Source: JBBDLF01 sp040879025
GTDB taxonomy: Bacteria; Pseudomonadota; Gammaproteobacteria; Pseudomonadales; Pseudohongiellaceae
DNA length: 64,000 bases
NCBI GenBank assembly: GCA_040879025.1
Contig: JBBDLF010000040.1
Location: 62,001-126,000, forward strand
Reading direction: 5' to 3'
Part shown: positions 53,701-60,884 of the stretch, one piece after another
Layout of the letters: the number at the start of each line of letters is the position of its first letter
How positions within the stretch are numbered: the stretch's first letter is position 1
Notes under the pieces: model-generated
Database searches by the model: none
What the model was told of the DNA's origin: nothing
What the model saw: the letters and a program-made list of their open reading frames with translations, nothing else
Translations under genes and position numbers: made by a program

Positions 53701-54956
53701 GGACAGTGACGGTGACGAGCGACGGCGTACTCAACGGGGGCGACATCACCGGCACGATCAATAACAGCGGCCTCATTACCGGCGATGTGAGTCTCGGCGC
53801 CGACACCACCATCAACGGCGGCACCATAACGGGCAACATCACCGGCGATCCTGGGCAGCCCGCGCAGATCAACGATGCGCACATTGGCGCGGGCGCCTCC
53901 CTCAGCAACGTGGTGATCGGGGCGGGAACCACCCTGGATGCGGGAGTCACTCTCGGGGAGAACGTGAAGTTCGAATCCGCCGACTCGATTCCGCCCGGCC
54001 TGGATCTCACCCACGCGCTGAGCAGCCTGAACTGGAACACCGGCGATGCACGTTCGGTGCCGTTTCTGGATGAGGAGGTCCTGACCTCTGTGAGCGGTGA
54101 AGACCCGATGACCATCATCCGCGCCATTCAGTTGATGGGTGATTTTGAACCAGCGGGCAATAACGTGGACCAGAATCCGGCCAATGGCGAGATTGTGGTC
54201 GTAACCGCCGACTTCCAGGCTTCGGTGCTGCCGGTGCGGGTCAGTCAGGCGGTGCCCGGCGAACCGGAAGGGGTGTACATCAACGAGGATGGCGACATCG
54301 TGTTTGTGACGGTGAACCGCCGCGTGGTGCTCAGCCATCCGGTGCTGGTGAACGCGCCTGCGTTCCTGGATATCCTTGCCGCCATGGGCCTGCAACTGGA
54401 TTATAACGATCGTGCCAATTTGGTGGTAGAGCCTGGCTCGGGCGGCGCGCAGCCGGCGAGTCTGTCGGGTGTGCCGGGGCAGTTGGGACTTTCGGGAGTG
54501 ACCCTGAGTGCGCTGACTAACGACATCTACTATAGCGGCCGGCCGGATGTGTTGGCGGTGCCTGCACATCGTGGGGATACTGCTGGTGTTGTTCGGTTCC
54601 CGATAGCGGGACTGGGCGGCTTCCTGGGCGTGTCCATGATCTTTGAAGGCGATGACGGAGCGTTATTGGAACAGGATATTGTTCCGGTTCCGGCCGACTG
54701 GGTTGCTTTGAAAGCGGCTATTGCTGCCATGCCTGGCGCCAGTGACGTTCGGATCAGTTCGCTGGGGGTGATTTCGGTGAACCTGGATGGGACTATCGTG
54801 CGAGGGATGATGGACTTCACTGTGAATCGGGGGGAGGCGCCTGCTGATGGAGAACTGCAGGTGAACCAGGTTGGCGATCTGACAGGGAATGGGGTGTTGG
54901 ATTATGAGATTGTGTTTGGGGATGGGGAGCGGCAGTTGTTGTTTGTTTTCGAGTAG
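47706..54956 (+). CDS. Giant exported repeat protein (Ig/cadherin-like)
   Basis: 2416 residues from ATG 47706, which opens a signal peptide (HLFALLLVLGLFPFAAHAQ). Order of parts: a carbohydrate-binding-like jelly roll (residues about 25-210, ELLQNGSAESNTVDDD). Then VNGVND-type cadherin-like repeats (about 225-560), and filamin/Big-like segments (LAFTTQPAGSVSG, QLIFSTQPAPTS). A 110-residue repeat occurs twice, a 119-residue Ig-like repeat (SVDSVSLP..YIAGQNLDFTVN) three times, and a Big-type domain (QTPTLNGTAEADSLVSI). It ends in a DITGTINNSGLITGDVSLG beta-helix-like stretch and a compact end domain without a sortase, autotransporter or RTX motif. It is probably a surface or secreted adhesin. 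Its first 700 bases are AT-richer than the rest. Confidence 0.85.
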   Translation: MITIIHCRKAFHLFALLLVLGLFPFAAHAQTELLQNGSAESNTVDDDAETIDNWTEDPGTGHNNQWGAYPPEDPFTGFSFTAQDGDNVFIPWSVDNAGANIWLLFQTVDVSSDATAIDNGNVTIDFSGYIRSANGSGDLLQIRVQFLDAGDNEIQAYSSGFINNEGSWQNLTDSRTAPNGTRSIKVILEADNSESTSGEGTGDFVDGGFDNLSLTKATSNVAPSVGNFGGDSLAYNEGDGAEIIDQGNDATVTDADSGSFDGGNLTLTISAGEDAAEDVLSIANVGGVLLPATSAGTPVTVGGLGIGTLGNAIAAGNDLVVNFSALATPARVQSLVRALTYENTDTSDPTTGARTVRLTVNDGDGATSTATDATVTVNGVNDEPTLAATGQNPTFTEGGSAVGLYSAVTASTVEAGQTLTSMTLTVTNVNDGSDERLSFDGSTLQLTNGFNVANTATSNLDVSVSVAGTTATVSFSDATLTPAALATLVDNLSYENLNTNPDTSNRVVTLTSLTDSGSNVNPDDNVATLAIASTVTIQSIDNDGDVTAAGTVTEPVGLATTIDTAGEAVDVFDFTLSDGGGSDALTLDVTQVVVNVSGTSTDTDRGKVTWRLDGLDTSNVAGVYNAGTDTITFSGLAISVADGNDETYTINAFYNDNTGLTEDRTFVLSIDGDSDLTVDGAGTQMGATTPVNNGTGSTIDVVPTALAFTTQPAGSVSGIALTTQPVVAARDAFGNTDVDFTETVSVTEASAGSLSNHTQAATNGVATFTSLTYTATADQENFTLTANDQDGVGSNLPTADSNAVTSDVVATQLIFSTQPAPTSVISGQATAFTTVPVVSARDGNSIVDTGYSTDIALAEVNGAGSATLTGTDDTDGSAATVSITPASGVATFADLQITYTNIGASETFNLRTSSGGLSTADSNQFTSASTPTVTDGNISISGASGIGDAFKIGDTVTATWNNTGGGDNNADVTGVTVDFSQFGGGAAVVASDSSDTWTATYTVVAGAIDATNRNVSVTATNATGPTTIADTSNATVDNSAPTLTDGNISISGASGIDGAYKIGDTVTATWNNTAGGDNNSDTLSSVTVDFSQFGGGAAVVASNTADTWTATYTIVAGALDDTNLNISLTAIDNAGNVTTAADTANATVDTRAPSVDSVSLPANATYIAGQNLEFTVNYSETVTVNTGGGTPRLELTIGAATRHAAYVSGSDSGALLFRYTVQAGDNDAGGITLDATLDVNGGSIRDGVGNDASANLGAFGSLASVLVDTQAPSVNSVSLPSSGSYIAGQNLDFTVNYDDAVTVDTTGGIPRLELTVGAVTRYAAYVSGSETNALLFRYTVQPGDNDSDGITLSTPLQTNGGTLRDTVGNDAATALGAIGSLASVLVDTQVPSVDSVTVPNNATYMAGQNLDFTVNTDEAVTVNTDGGTPRLQLTVGAATRFALYESGSGTMALLFRYTVQAGDNDNDGISLDATLDANGGTLRDAAGNDLVLTNAIADTAAVLVDTTVPATPAAPDLAAGSDSGSSDSDDITSDQTPTLNGTAEADSLVSITSSEDGLLDTVSADGSGDWSFTPVTDMTQADHELTVKATDAGGNVSAASTALEITIDATAPAITGVSFDQADVNGTNLEAVSVTLAGAEVGATLNYTITSSGGGGSVTGSMTVTDAEEQITGLDVSDLPDGTLTISVILTDTAGNVSPAVTDTVVKDADPVLVLPADPAAIVDGDTAVIAGVSVSDTASSSITVELSVATGTIDVTGGGGATITGNGSAAVTVMGTLLQINDALAGLSFTAAVNSTTDQTLNIEVDDGVGSASGALTIEINDRPDIDNLSGTITFTIDGEAVLLDQSPLAAVSDLDNAHFNGGTLTIGITAGAVPAQDLLSFNTAGLIALAGTTAGSDVLVDGTVVGTLGLDIVEGNDLVLNLNADATPANVALLLQALSYDNTAVNPTTGTRTVTITLDDGLAERVVSLNVSVAFPPPPAPSEIIIDTIEDNQTLNGTVTVTSDGVLNGGDITGTINNSGLITGDVSLGADTTINGGTITGNITGDPGQPAQINDAHIGAGASLSNVVIGAGTTLDAGVTLGENVKFESADSIPPGLDLTHALSSLNWNTGDARSVPFLDEEVLTSVSGEDPMTIIRAIQLMGDFEPAGNNVDQNPANGEIVVVTADFQASVLPVRVSQAVPGEPEGVYINEDGDIVFVTVNRRVVLSHPVLVNAPAFLDILAAMGLQLDYNDRANLVVEPGSGGAQPASLSGVPGQLGLSGVTLSALTNDIYYSGRPDVLAVPAHRGDTAGVVRFPIAGLGGFLGVSMIFEGDDGALLEQDIVPVPADWVALKAAIAAMPGASDVRISSLGVISVNLDGTIVRGMMDFTVNRGEAPADGELQVNQVGDLTGNGVLDYEIVFGDGERQLLFVFE
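50505..51164 (+). repeat. Two 330-bp in-frame tandem repeats in the giant protein gene
   Basis: Units begin at 50505 and 50835 (TDGNISISGASGIGDAFKIG and TDGNISISGASGIDGAYKIG) and run 110 residues each with near-identical protein sequence, including GDTVTATWNNT, VDFSQFGGGAAVVAS and TWTATYT. The DNA differs at many synonymous positions, so the duplication is not very recent or has been under selection. Confidence 0.85.
51159..52226 (+). repeat. Three about 357-bp in-frame tandem repeats in the giant protein gene
   Basis: Units start at 51159, 51516 and 51873. Each encodes APSV(D/N)SV..YIAGQNL(E/D)FTVN followed by PRLELT(I/V)GA, LLFRYTVQ(A/P)GDND and a GND..LASVLVDT linker. The third is three bases shorter. 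These are Ig-like repeats of about 119 residues. Confidence 0.88.
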
Positions 54957-55054
54957 GGGGACGGGCAGGGTGTGGAGGCTGGCGTCTGGAAAGCACGTTC
55001 ATTCTAAGGCGGTCTGTTAACCCTCTTCCTCGCGCGATATTGTGACCTCCTCAT

Positions 55055-55351
55055 TCAGACAGGAGGTAGCAACATGGCTAACCAATCACGTCGTACGCCC
55101 GCCCAGGTCTTGACGTCTTGATTGAGCAACTCGTCTGGATTAAGTTCCGGGCAATACCCCGGCAGCAGGATCAGCCGAAGACGTTTCTTGTTGCTAGCCA
55201 CGAACGCCTTGGCAGCACGGGACTTGACGATCATCCATCGGCACCACCCGAGGATGGTGCTCGTCTTGAAAACAGAAAACTGGGGAAAAAACATCGCTTG
55301 ACGGTACCTGACCAAGGTTCGAGCATCAGTGATGCAACAAAACATACCCAA
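55055..55351 (-). mobile_element. IS630-family transposase C-terminal remnant
   Basis: A minus-strand frame contains KAFVASNKKRLRLILLPGYC then PELNPDELLNQDVKT, the conserved catalytic end of DDE_3 (IS630) transposases, with the final Glu in ELNPDE. The earlier Asp residues are absent and the N-terminal part is unrelated sequence, so it is a fragment. The rest of the interval 54957-55428 between the giant gene and the patatin gene holds no other gene I can support. Confidence 0.75.
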
Positions 55352-55428
55352 GCAAACAAAATCGAGTTGAAATACACGATAAGTACGTCACACTACCTAC
55401 CCCATGAGTTATTCATGAATAGTCCGGG

Positions 55429-56559
55429 CTAGGTTTCCCGAAAAAAGTAGCGAATTTTCTCTTCCTGGGCCATCGCATCCTCATAGCCCAGCTGCATCAG
55501 GGTCTGGCAATAGCCGGGCTCAAACAGCAACAGGCTCAGCAGGGTTCCCGAAGACGCTTCCTTGATAAAAAAGCGCATTGCCTTGGGCAATTCACTGAAA
55601 TGTTCCGTGGCAATGGTGGGCAGGTCCTTCGAAGGAGCAATCTCCAGCAGTTCCACCTCACGATGACGGATATTTTCCTTGCGCAGAATACGACGCGGCA
55701 CATGTGGCAGCACTTCGTTCATATGGCGCAAAAATTCCAGATCATTTTCCAGGGTGTCCACGAACGCGGAATTGAGAATATGGCCGATTATCTGCGACAG
55801 CGAGGGATTTGCCAGCGCCTCCGGGTCCGTGGGACGTGGGCTGCGGTGGCCGGCTACCCCGATGGCGCAAATACGGCGTGCTCCCATATGAATCGGGGTG
55901 CTGGTAGGCGCCAGTTGGCGGATGGCACCGTCGCCGAAATAATGTTCGCCGATGTTAACCGCGGGAAACATGGTCGGAATGGCGGATGAGGCCATCAGGT
56001 GGGAAAGGGTGAGTTTACTTCGTAATCCGACGCGGTGCGGTCCTTGCCAGTTACCAATACCCTTTATGGCCTGGTAGAAGGATACCGATTCCCCGGTGGT
56101 GTAGTTTGACGATGTCACACTAACGCCGTCCAGAAACCCGGTATCGATGTTACGTTGTATGCGGTCAAACTTGATCACGCGGGACAGAAGTTCCGAGAGC
56201 GGTTCATTATCCAGCAAAGACACCGGGGCATCTGCCTTGCGTGTACTGAAGGTGGACAGCATCCAGCCTGAAGCACGGGCGATGATACCGGTGGAGTCGA
56301 GACGATAAACCTGTCCGCTGTGAAGATTCTTCCAAACGTATTCCAGCGATCTCACTCCCGTGCGTAACCGGTGCGCATGGGTGGCAAGTGAAACCGCATT
56401 GAGCGCACCGGCGGAGGTGCCGCATATGATATGAAAGGGGTTGGCCGCATCTTTCGGCAGGACTTCGGCAATCGCTCGCAACACACCCACCTGGTAGGCC
56501 GCGCGGGCACCGCCCCCGGACAGAATCAATCCGATTTTGTTGCGGGTTTCGGCGGGCAT
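55429..56559 (-). CDS. Patatin-like phospholipase
   Basis: About 376 residues from the start at 56559. The patatin catalytic dyad is intact: the glycine-rich oxyanion loop GLILSGGGARAAYQVGV, nucleophile Ser in CGTSAGALNA and the Asp in FGDGAIRQL. It is a lipid acyl hydrolase of the cytoplasm or inner membrane. There is no secretion or barrel domain, so it is not the PlpD type. The C-terminal about 100 residues include a helical RHREVELLEIAPSKDL block typical of gammaproteobacterial members. A longer form up to 56649 exists but its extension is poorly conserved in style. It is divergent from the 5'-nucleotidase gene. Confidence 0.9.
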   Translation of the reverse strand: MPAETRNKIGLILSGGGARAAYQVGVLRAIAEVLPKDAANPFHIICGTSAGALNAVSLATHAHRLRTGVRSLEYVWKNLHSGQVYRLDSTGIIARASGWMLSTFSTRKADAPVSLLDNEPLSELLSRVIKFDRIQRNIDTGFLDGVSVTSSNYTTGESVSFYQAIKGIGNWQGPHRVGLRSKLTLSHLMASSAIPTMFPAVNIGEHYFGDGAIRQLAPTSTPIHMGARRICAIGVAGHRSPRPTDPEALANPSLSQIIGHILNSAFVDTLENDLEFLRHMNEVLPHVPRRILRKENIRHREVELLEIAPSKDLPTIATEHFSELPKAMRFFIKEASSGTLLSLLLFEPGYCQTLMQLGYEDAMAQEEKIRYFFRET

Positions 56560-56816
56560 AGGCGGATTGCGTCCTGCTGGTGAAAGCCTGTTGGCTATCG
56601 CGCTGCAATTCGGGGCAGCGGATACGCTCAGGTTCAGTTTACCAGTCACTTGGCATGTGAACCATGGAGAATCCGGCCATGGGCACCTGTGTGAATGAAG
56701 AAATCACAGGGTATCGGGATTCATGCTGTCAGACGGTGTACAATACCCCCGGCCGCAAGTGATTCCGGGCCGGACTATTACCGTCGCGTGTTAAACGCGT
56801 TACCGTGTGCCATCCA

Positions 56817-57749
56817 ATGAACAAACCCGTCAGCAAATCTGCAACGCGATCGTCAGCTCTGCCGGAAGTCGAGAAGCTGGTCATCGCCATTTCATCACGT
56901 GCCTTGTTTGATCTGGCTGACAGCCACAGGGTTTATGAAGAACAGGGACTGGATGCCTATCAGCAGTATCAGATAGACCATGAAGACAAACCGCTCAAGC
57001 GCGGTGATGCGTTCGTACTCGTTCAAAAATTGCTGCGTCTGAACACATTGCTGAACCAGTCCCGGGTGGAAGTGATACTGTTGTCACGAAACAGTGCCGA
57101 CACCGGCCTGCGCGTGTTCAATTCCATTCAGCACTACGCGCTGGACATCACCCGTGCCGCGTTCTGCGGCGGCGATACCCCCTATCGTTATATTCCCGCC
57201 TTTAACAGTCACCTGTTTCTTTCTACCGACGGCGCTGACGTGCGCCAGGCGCTGGAACTCGGGGTGGCCGCGGCGACGATTCTGCCCTCACCGAAGACGG
57301 AATCAGCGGATAAAAAATTGCGCATTGCCTTTGACGGCGATGCGGTGCTGTTTTCCGATGAAGCGGAAAAAATCTACAAGACCGATGGTCTTGAAGCGTT
57401 TGCCCGCAGCGAAGTGAAGGCCGCCAACGAGCCGCTGTCCGGCGGTCCGTTCAAACCGTTTCTGGCCGCGCTGCAACAGATCCAGATGGAATTTCCCACC
57501 GGCGAATCTCCGATAAGAACGTGTCTGGTCACCGCCCGAGCCGCTCCGGCCCACGAACGCGTGGTGCGTACACTCCGAGCCTGGAATATTCGCATCGACG
57601 AATCACTGTTTCTGGGCGGCCTGGACAAGGGGCAGTTTCTTACGGCGTTCGACGCGGATGTATTCTTCGATGACCAGCAAAGCCATTGCGATTCGGCCCG
57701 GGGCCATGTGGCCACCGGTCACGTCCCTCACGGCGTAGCTAACAATTGA
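56817..57749 (+). CDS. Cytosolic 5'-nucleotidase (NT5C1/pfam06189 type)
   Basis: About 310 residues from ATG 56817. It matches the NT5C1-like 5'-nucleotidase family: LVIAISSRALFDLADSHRVYEEQG near the start, EVILLSRNSADTGLRVFNSI, the HAD-like catalytic segment LRIAFDGDAVLFSDEAEK, and VTARAAPAHERVVRTLRAW then DADVFFDDQQSHC. These hydrolyse AMP or IMP to nucleosides with Mg2+. It is divergent from the patatin gene and convergent with the TauE/SafE gene. Confidence 0.88.
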   Translation: MNKPVSKSATRSSALPEVEKLVIAISSRALFDLADSHRVYEEQGLDAYQQYQIDHEDKPLKRGDAFVLVQKLLRLNTLLNQSRVEVILLSRNSADTGLRVFNSIQHYALDITRAAFCGGDTPYRYIPAFNSHLFLSTDGADVRQALELGVAAATILPSPKTESADKKLRIAFDGDAVLFSDEAEKIYKTDGLEAFARSEVKAANEPLSGGPFKPFLAALQQIQMEFPTGESPIRTCLVTARAAPAHERVVRTLRAWNIRIDESLFLGGLDKGQFLTAFDADVFFDDQQSHCDSARGHVATGHVPHGVANN

Positions 57750-57782
57750 TAGGATGCAAAGATATAGGGTACCAGGGAGTGG

Positions 57783-58571
57783 TTACAATATCGCATAGCG
57801 CACTCCGAGACCTAACAGCAGAACGATCAGAATTCTTTGCAGTACCTTCTCGGGCACGGCATTACTGAGTCGGCTGCCCAGGTGAATCGCCGGGAGTGAT
57901 CCGATCAACAGGCTGATCAGCAGCGTGTAATCCACAAATCCCGCAAACAGATAACCCAGCCCTGCAATCAGGGTCAGTGGTACCGCGTGCGCAATGTCAG
58001 TGCCCACTATGCGTACAGTGGCGGACTGTGAGTAAATCACCAGCAACACGGCAGCACCGAAGGCGCCGGCGCCCACTGAAGACAGCGTGACGCAAACACC
58101 CAGCAGCATTCCCATGATAACGGTCGCCGGGGTCTGGTGCCGGTGAATAAAATCCATGACCGGGGAGGGCTGGTCCGACTGGGCCCGTCGGCGCAACGGT
58201 TCCCTGAAAATCAGAATCAGGGATGTGACAATCAGCATGATGCCGAGACTGAAGGTGAGCACCCCGCTGTAATCGTGATTTTCTGCCAATAGCCGCTGCA
58301 GAACCAGCAGGTGTACCAGAATCGAGACAGGCAGGCTGCCCGCTGCCAGCAGGAACACCACGCGCCAGTTGACGTTATGGCGGCGATGGTGGCTCCAGGC
58401 ACCCCCTGATTTGGTGATGGCCGCGTAGAGCAAGTCGGTTCCGATTGCCACCGGTACCGGGTAATTGAACATCAGCAGCAACGGTGTCATCAAAGAGCCG
58501 CCGCCCACGCCTGTCACCCCGATGGCGAAGCCTACCGCTGCACCCGCGAGTATATGAATCAGAAATTCCAT
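57783..58571 (-). CDS. TauE/SafE sulfite-exporter family permease
   Basis: About 262 residues from the start at 58571. It has eight hydrophobic segments in two repeats, each with the family's Gly-rich motif: GFAIGVTGVGGGSLMTPLLL and LLGVCVTLSSVGAGAFGAAVLL. The family exports sulfite, sulfolactate or other organosulfonates. Its position divergent from cysB, the regulator of sulfur assimilation, and next to cysH supports a sulfur role, though the actual substrate is inferred. The cysB-side intergenic region is AT-rich and contains an inverted repeat. Confidence 0.9.
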   Translation of the reverse strand: MEFLIHILAGAAVGFAIGVTGVGGGSLMTPLLLMFNYPVPVAIGTDLLYAAITKSGGAWSHHRRHNVNWRVVFLLAAGSLPVSILVHLLVLQRLLAENHDYSGVLTFSLGIMLIVTSLILIFREPLRRRAQSDQPSPVMDFIHRHQTPATVIMGMLLGVCVTLSSVGAGAFGAAVLLVIYSQSATVRIVGTDIAHAVPLTLIAGLGYLFAGFVDYTLLISLLIGSLPAIHLGSRLSNAVPEKVLQRILIVLLLGLGVRYAIL

Positions 58572-58654
58572 GTGTGTTGCGCGATGACCGCCCTGCTGCT
58601 CAGGTGACGCTGAATCCGTAGAGAACAAGATAGGCCGATTTTAATATTCTTTAA

Positions 58655-58670
58655 ATGAATATTTATTCAT
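58655..58670. promoter_or_regulatory. AT-rich inverted repeat between tauE/safE and cysB
   Basis: ATGAATA and TATTCAT flank a two-base centre. The element lies in the 157-base divergent region, 84 bases before the exporter start and 59 before cysB. It could be an operator, for example for CysB acting on both genes or its own gene. Confidence 0.45.
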
Positions 58671-58728
58671 ATTTTAATTCTGTTATAGAATAAGAGACAT
58701 CCAGCGCGAATCAAGAGAACCCGATCCC

Positions 58729-59709
58729 ATGAAACTCCAGCAGCTACGTTATGTTTGCGAAGTATCCAGGAATGAATTCAACGTTTCCCGCGCTGCGTTG
58801 AACCTGCATACTTCGCAATCCGGAATAAGCAAGCAAATCAAGAGCCTGGAGGAGGAACTTGGAGTACAGGTTTTCATCCGGCACGGGAAGCACTTGCAGG
58901 GTTTGACCCCGGCTGGGGAGGCCATTAACGAGGTGGCGGCGGGTGTGCTGCGGCAAGTGGACAATATCAGAACAATTGCCCGAGAGCATACCCATCCGGC
59001 GCAAGGGTCGTTATCGATCGCTACCACTCACACCCAGTCGAGGTATGTGCTGCCTCCTGTAATTCAGCGGTTTATCAGCCGCTATCCCGGGGTCTCACTC
59101 CAATTGCACCAAGGGACACCCATGCAGATCTCTGCGGCAGCGGTGGATGGAACGGCCGATTTCGCCATTGCCACTGAAGCGCTGGAACTGTTCTCGGATC
59201 TGGTCATGATGCCGTGTTACCGGTGGAACCGGGCCTTGCTGGTGCAGGCGGATCATCCGCTCACGCAGAGTTCGAAGCTGACGCTGGAAGACGTGGCCCG
59301 GTATCCCATTGTCACATACACCTTCGGATTCACCGGGCGCTCCAAGCTTGACGAAGCCTTCTCCCGCCTGGGTCTGTCGCCGCGGGTTGTGTTTACCGCC
59401 GCCGACGCGGACGTCATCAAAACCTATGTGCGACTGGGGCTCGGTATCGGCATCGTGGCGCGAATGGCCTGTGACGACACTGACCGGGATCTGGTGGTTC
59501 TGGATGCCAGCCACCTGTTCGAGCCCAGTATCACCAGTGTCGGATTTCGGCGCGGCATGATCCTGCGGGGTTATATGTATGATTTTATCGAGATGTTCGC
59601 GCCCCACCTCACACGAACGGTCGTGGAACAGGCGCTGGAGCACAGTGGCGATGCCCGTGATCCGCTTAAGCTTCTGGGCGATCTCGATTTACCAGATGTA
59701 TTATATTAA
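58729..59709 (+). CDS. cysB: LysR-type regulator CysB
   Basis: 326 residues, CysB length. The winged helix MKLQQLRYVCEVSRNEFNVSRAALNLHTSQSGISKQIKSLEEELG is the CysB signature form, followed by the effector domain with SIATTHTQSRYVLPPVI, FAIATEALELFSDLVMMPCYRW, TYTFGFTGRS and GLGIGIVARMA. CysB activates sulfate assimilation when N-acetylserine is high. It is divergent from the TauE/SafE exporter and converges on cysH with a 38-base gap. The intact TRQSRYVLP anion-binding strand supports a normal ligand site. Confidence 0.93.
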   Translation: MKLQQLRYVCEVSRNEFNVSRAALNLHTSQSGISKQIKSLEEELGVQVFIRHGKHLQGLTPAGEAINEVAAGVLRQVDNIRTIAREHTHPAQGSLSIATTHTQSRYVLPPVIQRFISRYPGVSLQLHQGTPMQISAAAVDGTADFAIATEALELFSDLVMMPCYRWNRALLVQADHPLTQSSKLTLEDVARYPIVTYTFGFTGRSKLDEAFSRLGLSPRVVFTAADADVIKTYVRLGLGIGIVARMACDDTDRDLVVLDASHLFEPSITSVGFRRGMILRGYMYDFIEMFAPHLTRTVVEQALEHSGDARDPLKLLGDLDLPDVLY

Positions 59710-59747
59710 TCAATAGGTTAAGCTGCTAATCTAAGAATCAGCTAAAG

Positions 59748-60509
59748 CTAATGGCCGGAGCCGGGTTCCACTTCCTCAATGGGTTTCAGGTGCAGGCCGC
59801 ATTCCTTTCGAGTTGCCTCTTCCCACCACCAGCGGCCTTCGCGTTCGTGCTGATTGGGACCCACCGGGCGTGTGCAGGGTTCGCAACCGATACTGACAAA
59901 GCCTCGGTCGTGAAGTGCATTATAAGGGACATCAAACATCCGGATGTACTCCCACACCTGGGCTGATGTCCAGTTGGCCAGAGGGTTAACCTTGATCAGT
60001 GTGTGTTCATCCGTTGAAAAGGTCGCATCAAGCTCGAATACGGGAACGTCGGTGCGGGTAGGGCTCTGGTCCCGGCGCTGACCCGTAATCCAGCCGTCGA
60101 CAGTGGCGAGTTGGCGGCGCAGAGGTTCGATCTTGCGAATGCCGCAGCATTCTTCATGCCCATCCTTATAAAAGCTGAACAGTCCTTTTTCCGTCACCAG
60201 CCGGCTCAGGCGTTCCGCGTCCGGGTGTTGCATTGCGATGTTGATACCATAATGGTCGCGCACTTTCTCGATAAACTGATACGTCTCCGGGTGCAGGCGG
60301 CCGGTGTCCAGCGTGAACACGCTTAACGAGGCCTGGTCGTCGAGCTTCTTCAATACCTTGCTGGCCATTTCAATCAGCACGACGTCTTCCGCGCCGCTGA
60401 AGGAGATGGCGATATTCGGCACCCGTGTCAGAGCCTTTCTCAGAATGTCCTGAGGCGACTTGTCTTGAAACTCGCGATTGAGGTCTGCAATCTGATTGGT
60501 TATGGGCAT
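59748..60509 (-). CDS. cysH: Assimilatory adenylyl-sulfate (APS) reductase
   Basis: About 253 residues from the start at 60509. It has the PP-loop-type SFSGAEDVVLIEMA site, FTLDTGRLHPETY, and both cysteine pairs of the 4Fe-4S cluster: the Cys-Cys in HEECCGIRKIEPL and Cys-x2-Cys in IGCEPCTRP. The C-terminal catalytic Cys is in ARKECGLH. The cluster cysteines make it the APS-using type rather than the E. coli PAPS-only form. It reduces activated sulfate to sulfite using thioredoxin. It sits tail to tail with cysB. Confidence 0.93.
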   Translation of the reverse strand: MPITNQIADLNREFQDKSPQDILRKALTRVPNIAISFSGAEDVVLIEMASKVLKKLDDQASLSVFTLDTGRLHPETYQFIEKVRDHYGINIAMQHPDAERLSRLVTEKGLFSFYKDGHEECCGIRKIEPLRRQLATVDGWITGQRRDQSPTRTDVPVFELDATFSTDEHTLIKVNPLANWTSAQVWEYIRMFDVPYNALHDRGFVSIGCEPCTRPVGPNQHEREGRWWWEEATRKECGLHLKPIEEVEPGSGH

Positions 60510-60884
60510 CGTGTCCTCAGTTCCCCGTGAGCAAGCCCGGCACGTTTGTCGGATCGGAGGATTCAACGAATAGCACCCGTCAGGGTCCAACCGTGCCAGA
60601 AAGGTTGCCATTCTCGGCTATTTGTCCATGCGCGTAAAGGACTCCCTGAATCTGCGTTATCGGCCACTTTCCACCGGGCTTCATGCTGAATGTTCCACGT
60701 GGAAAAAAACCTGAAATATTAATAACTTAGACAGTATAATTGGAACGCAACACACAAAATAGGCAATGCTCGAAGCCTCGCTCCGCTATATCTTGTGTTT
60801 ATCAAGGCGTGGCCAGTGAGTTCTTGCCATCGTCGACGTTTCTGTTACATTGACGCTTTTCCTTAACCCGCCAAGGAGTTAAAC
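60510..60884 (+). promoter_or_regulatory. Promoter region upstream of thrH with a perfect palindrome
   Basis: This 375-base interval has no gene. It contains TTCCACGTGGAA (60693-60704), a perfect 12-bp palindrome, just upstream of a sigma-70-like promoter: CTGAAA at 60711-60716, an 18-base spacer and TATAAT at 60735-60740. The thrH GTG start is about 145 bases further on, with AAGGAG directly upstream. The palindrome is placed like an operator; its regulator is unknown. The cysH promoter, firing the other way, must lie in the same interval. Confidence 0.55.
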
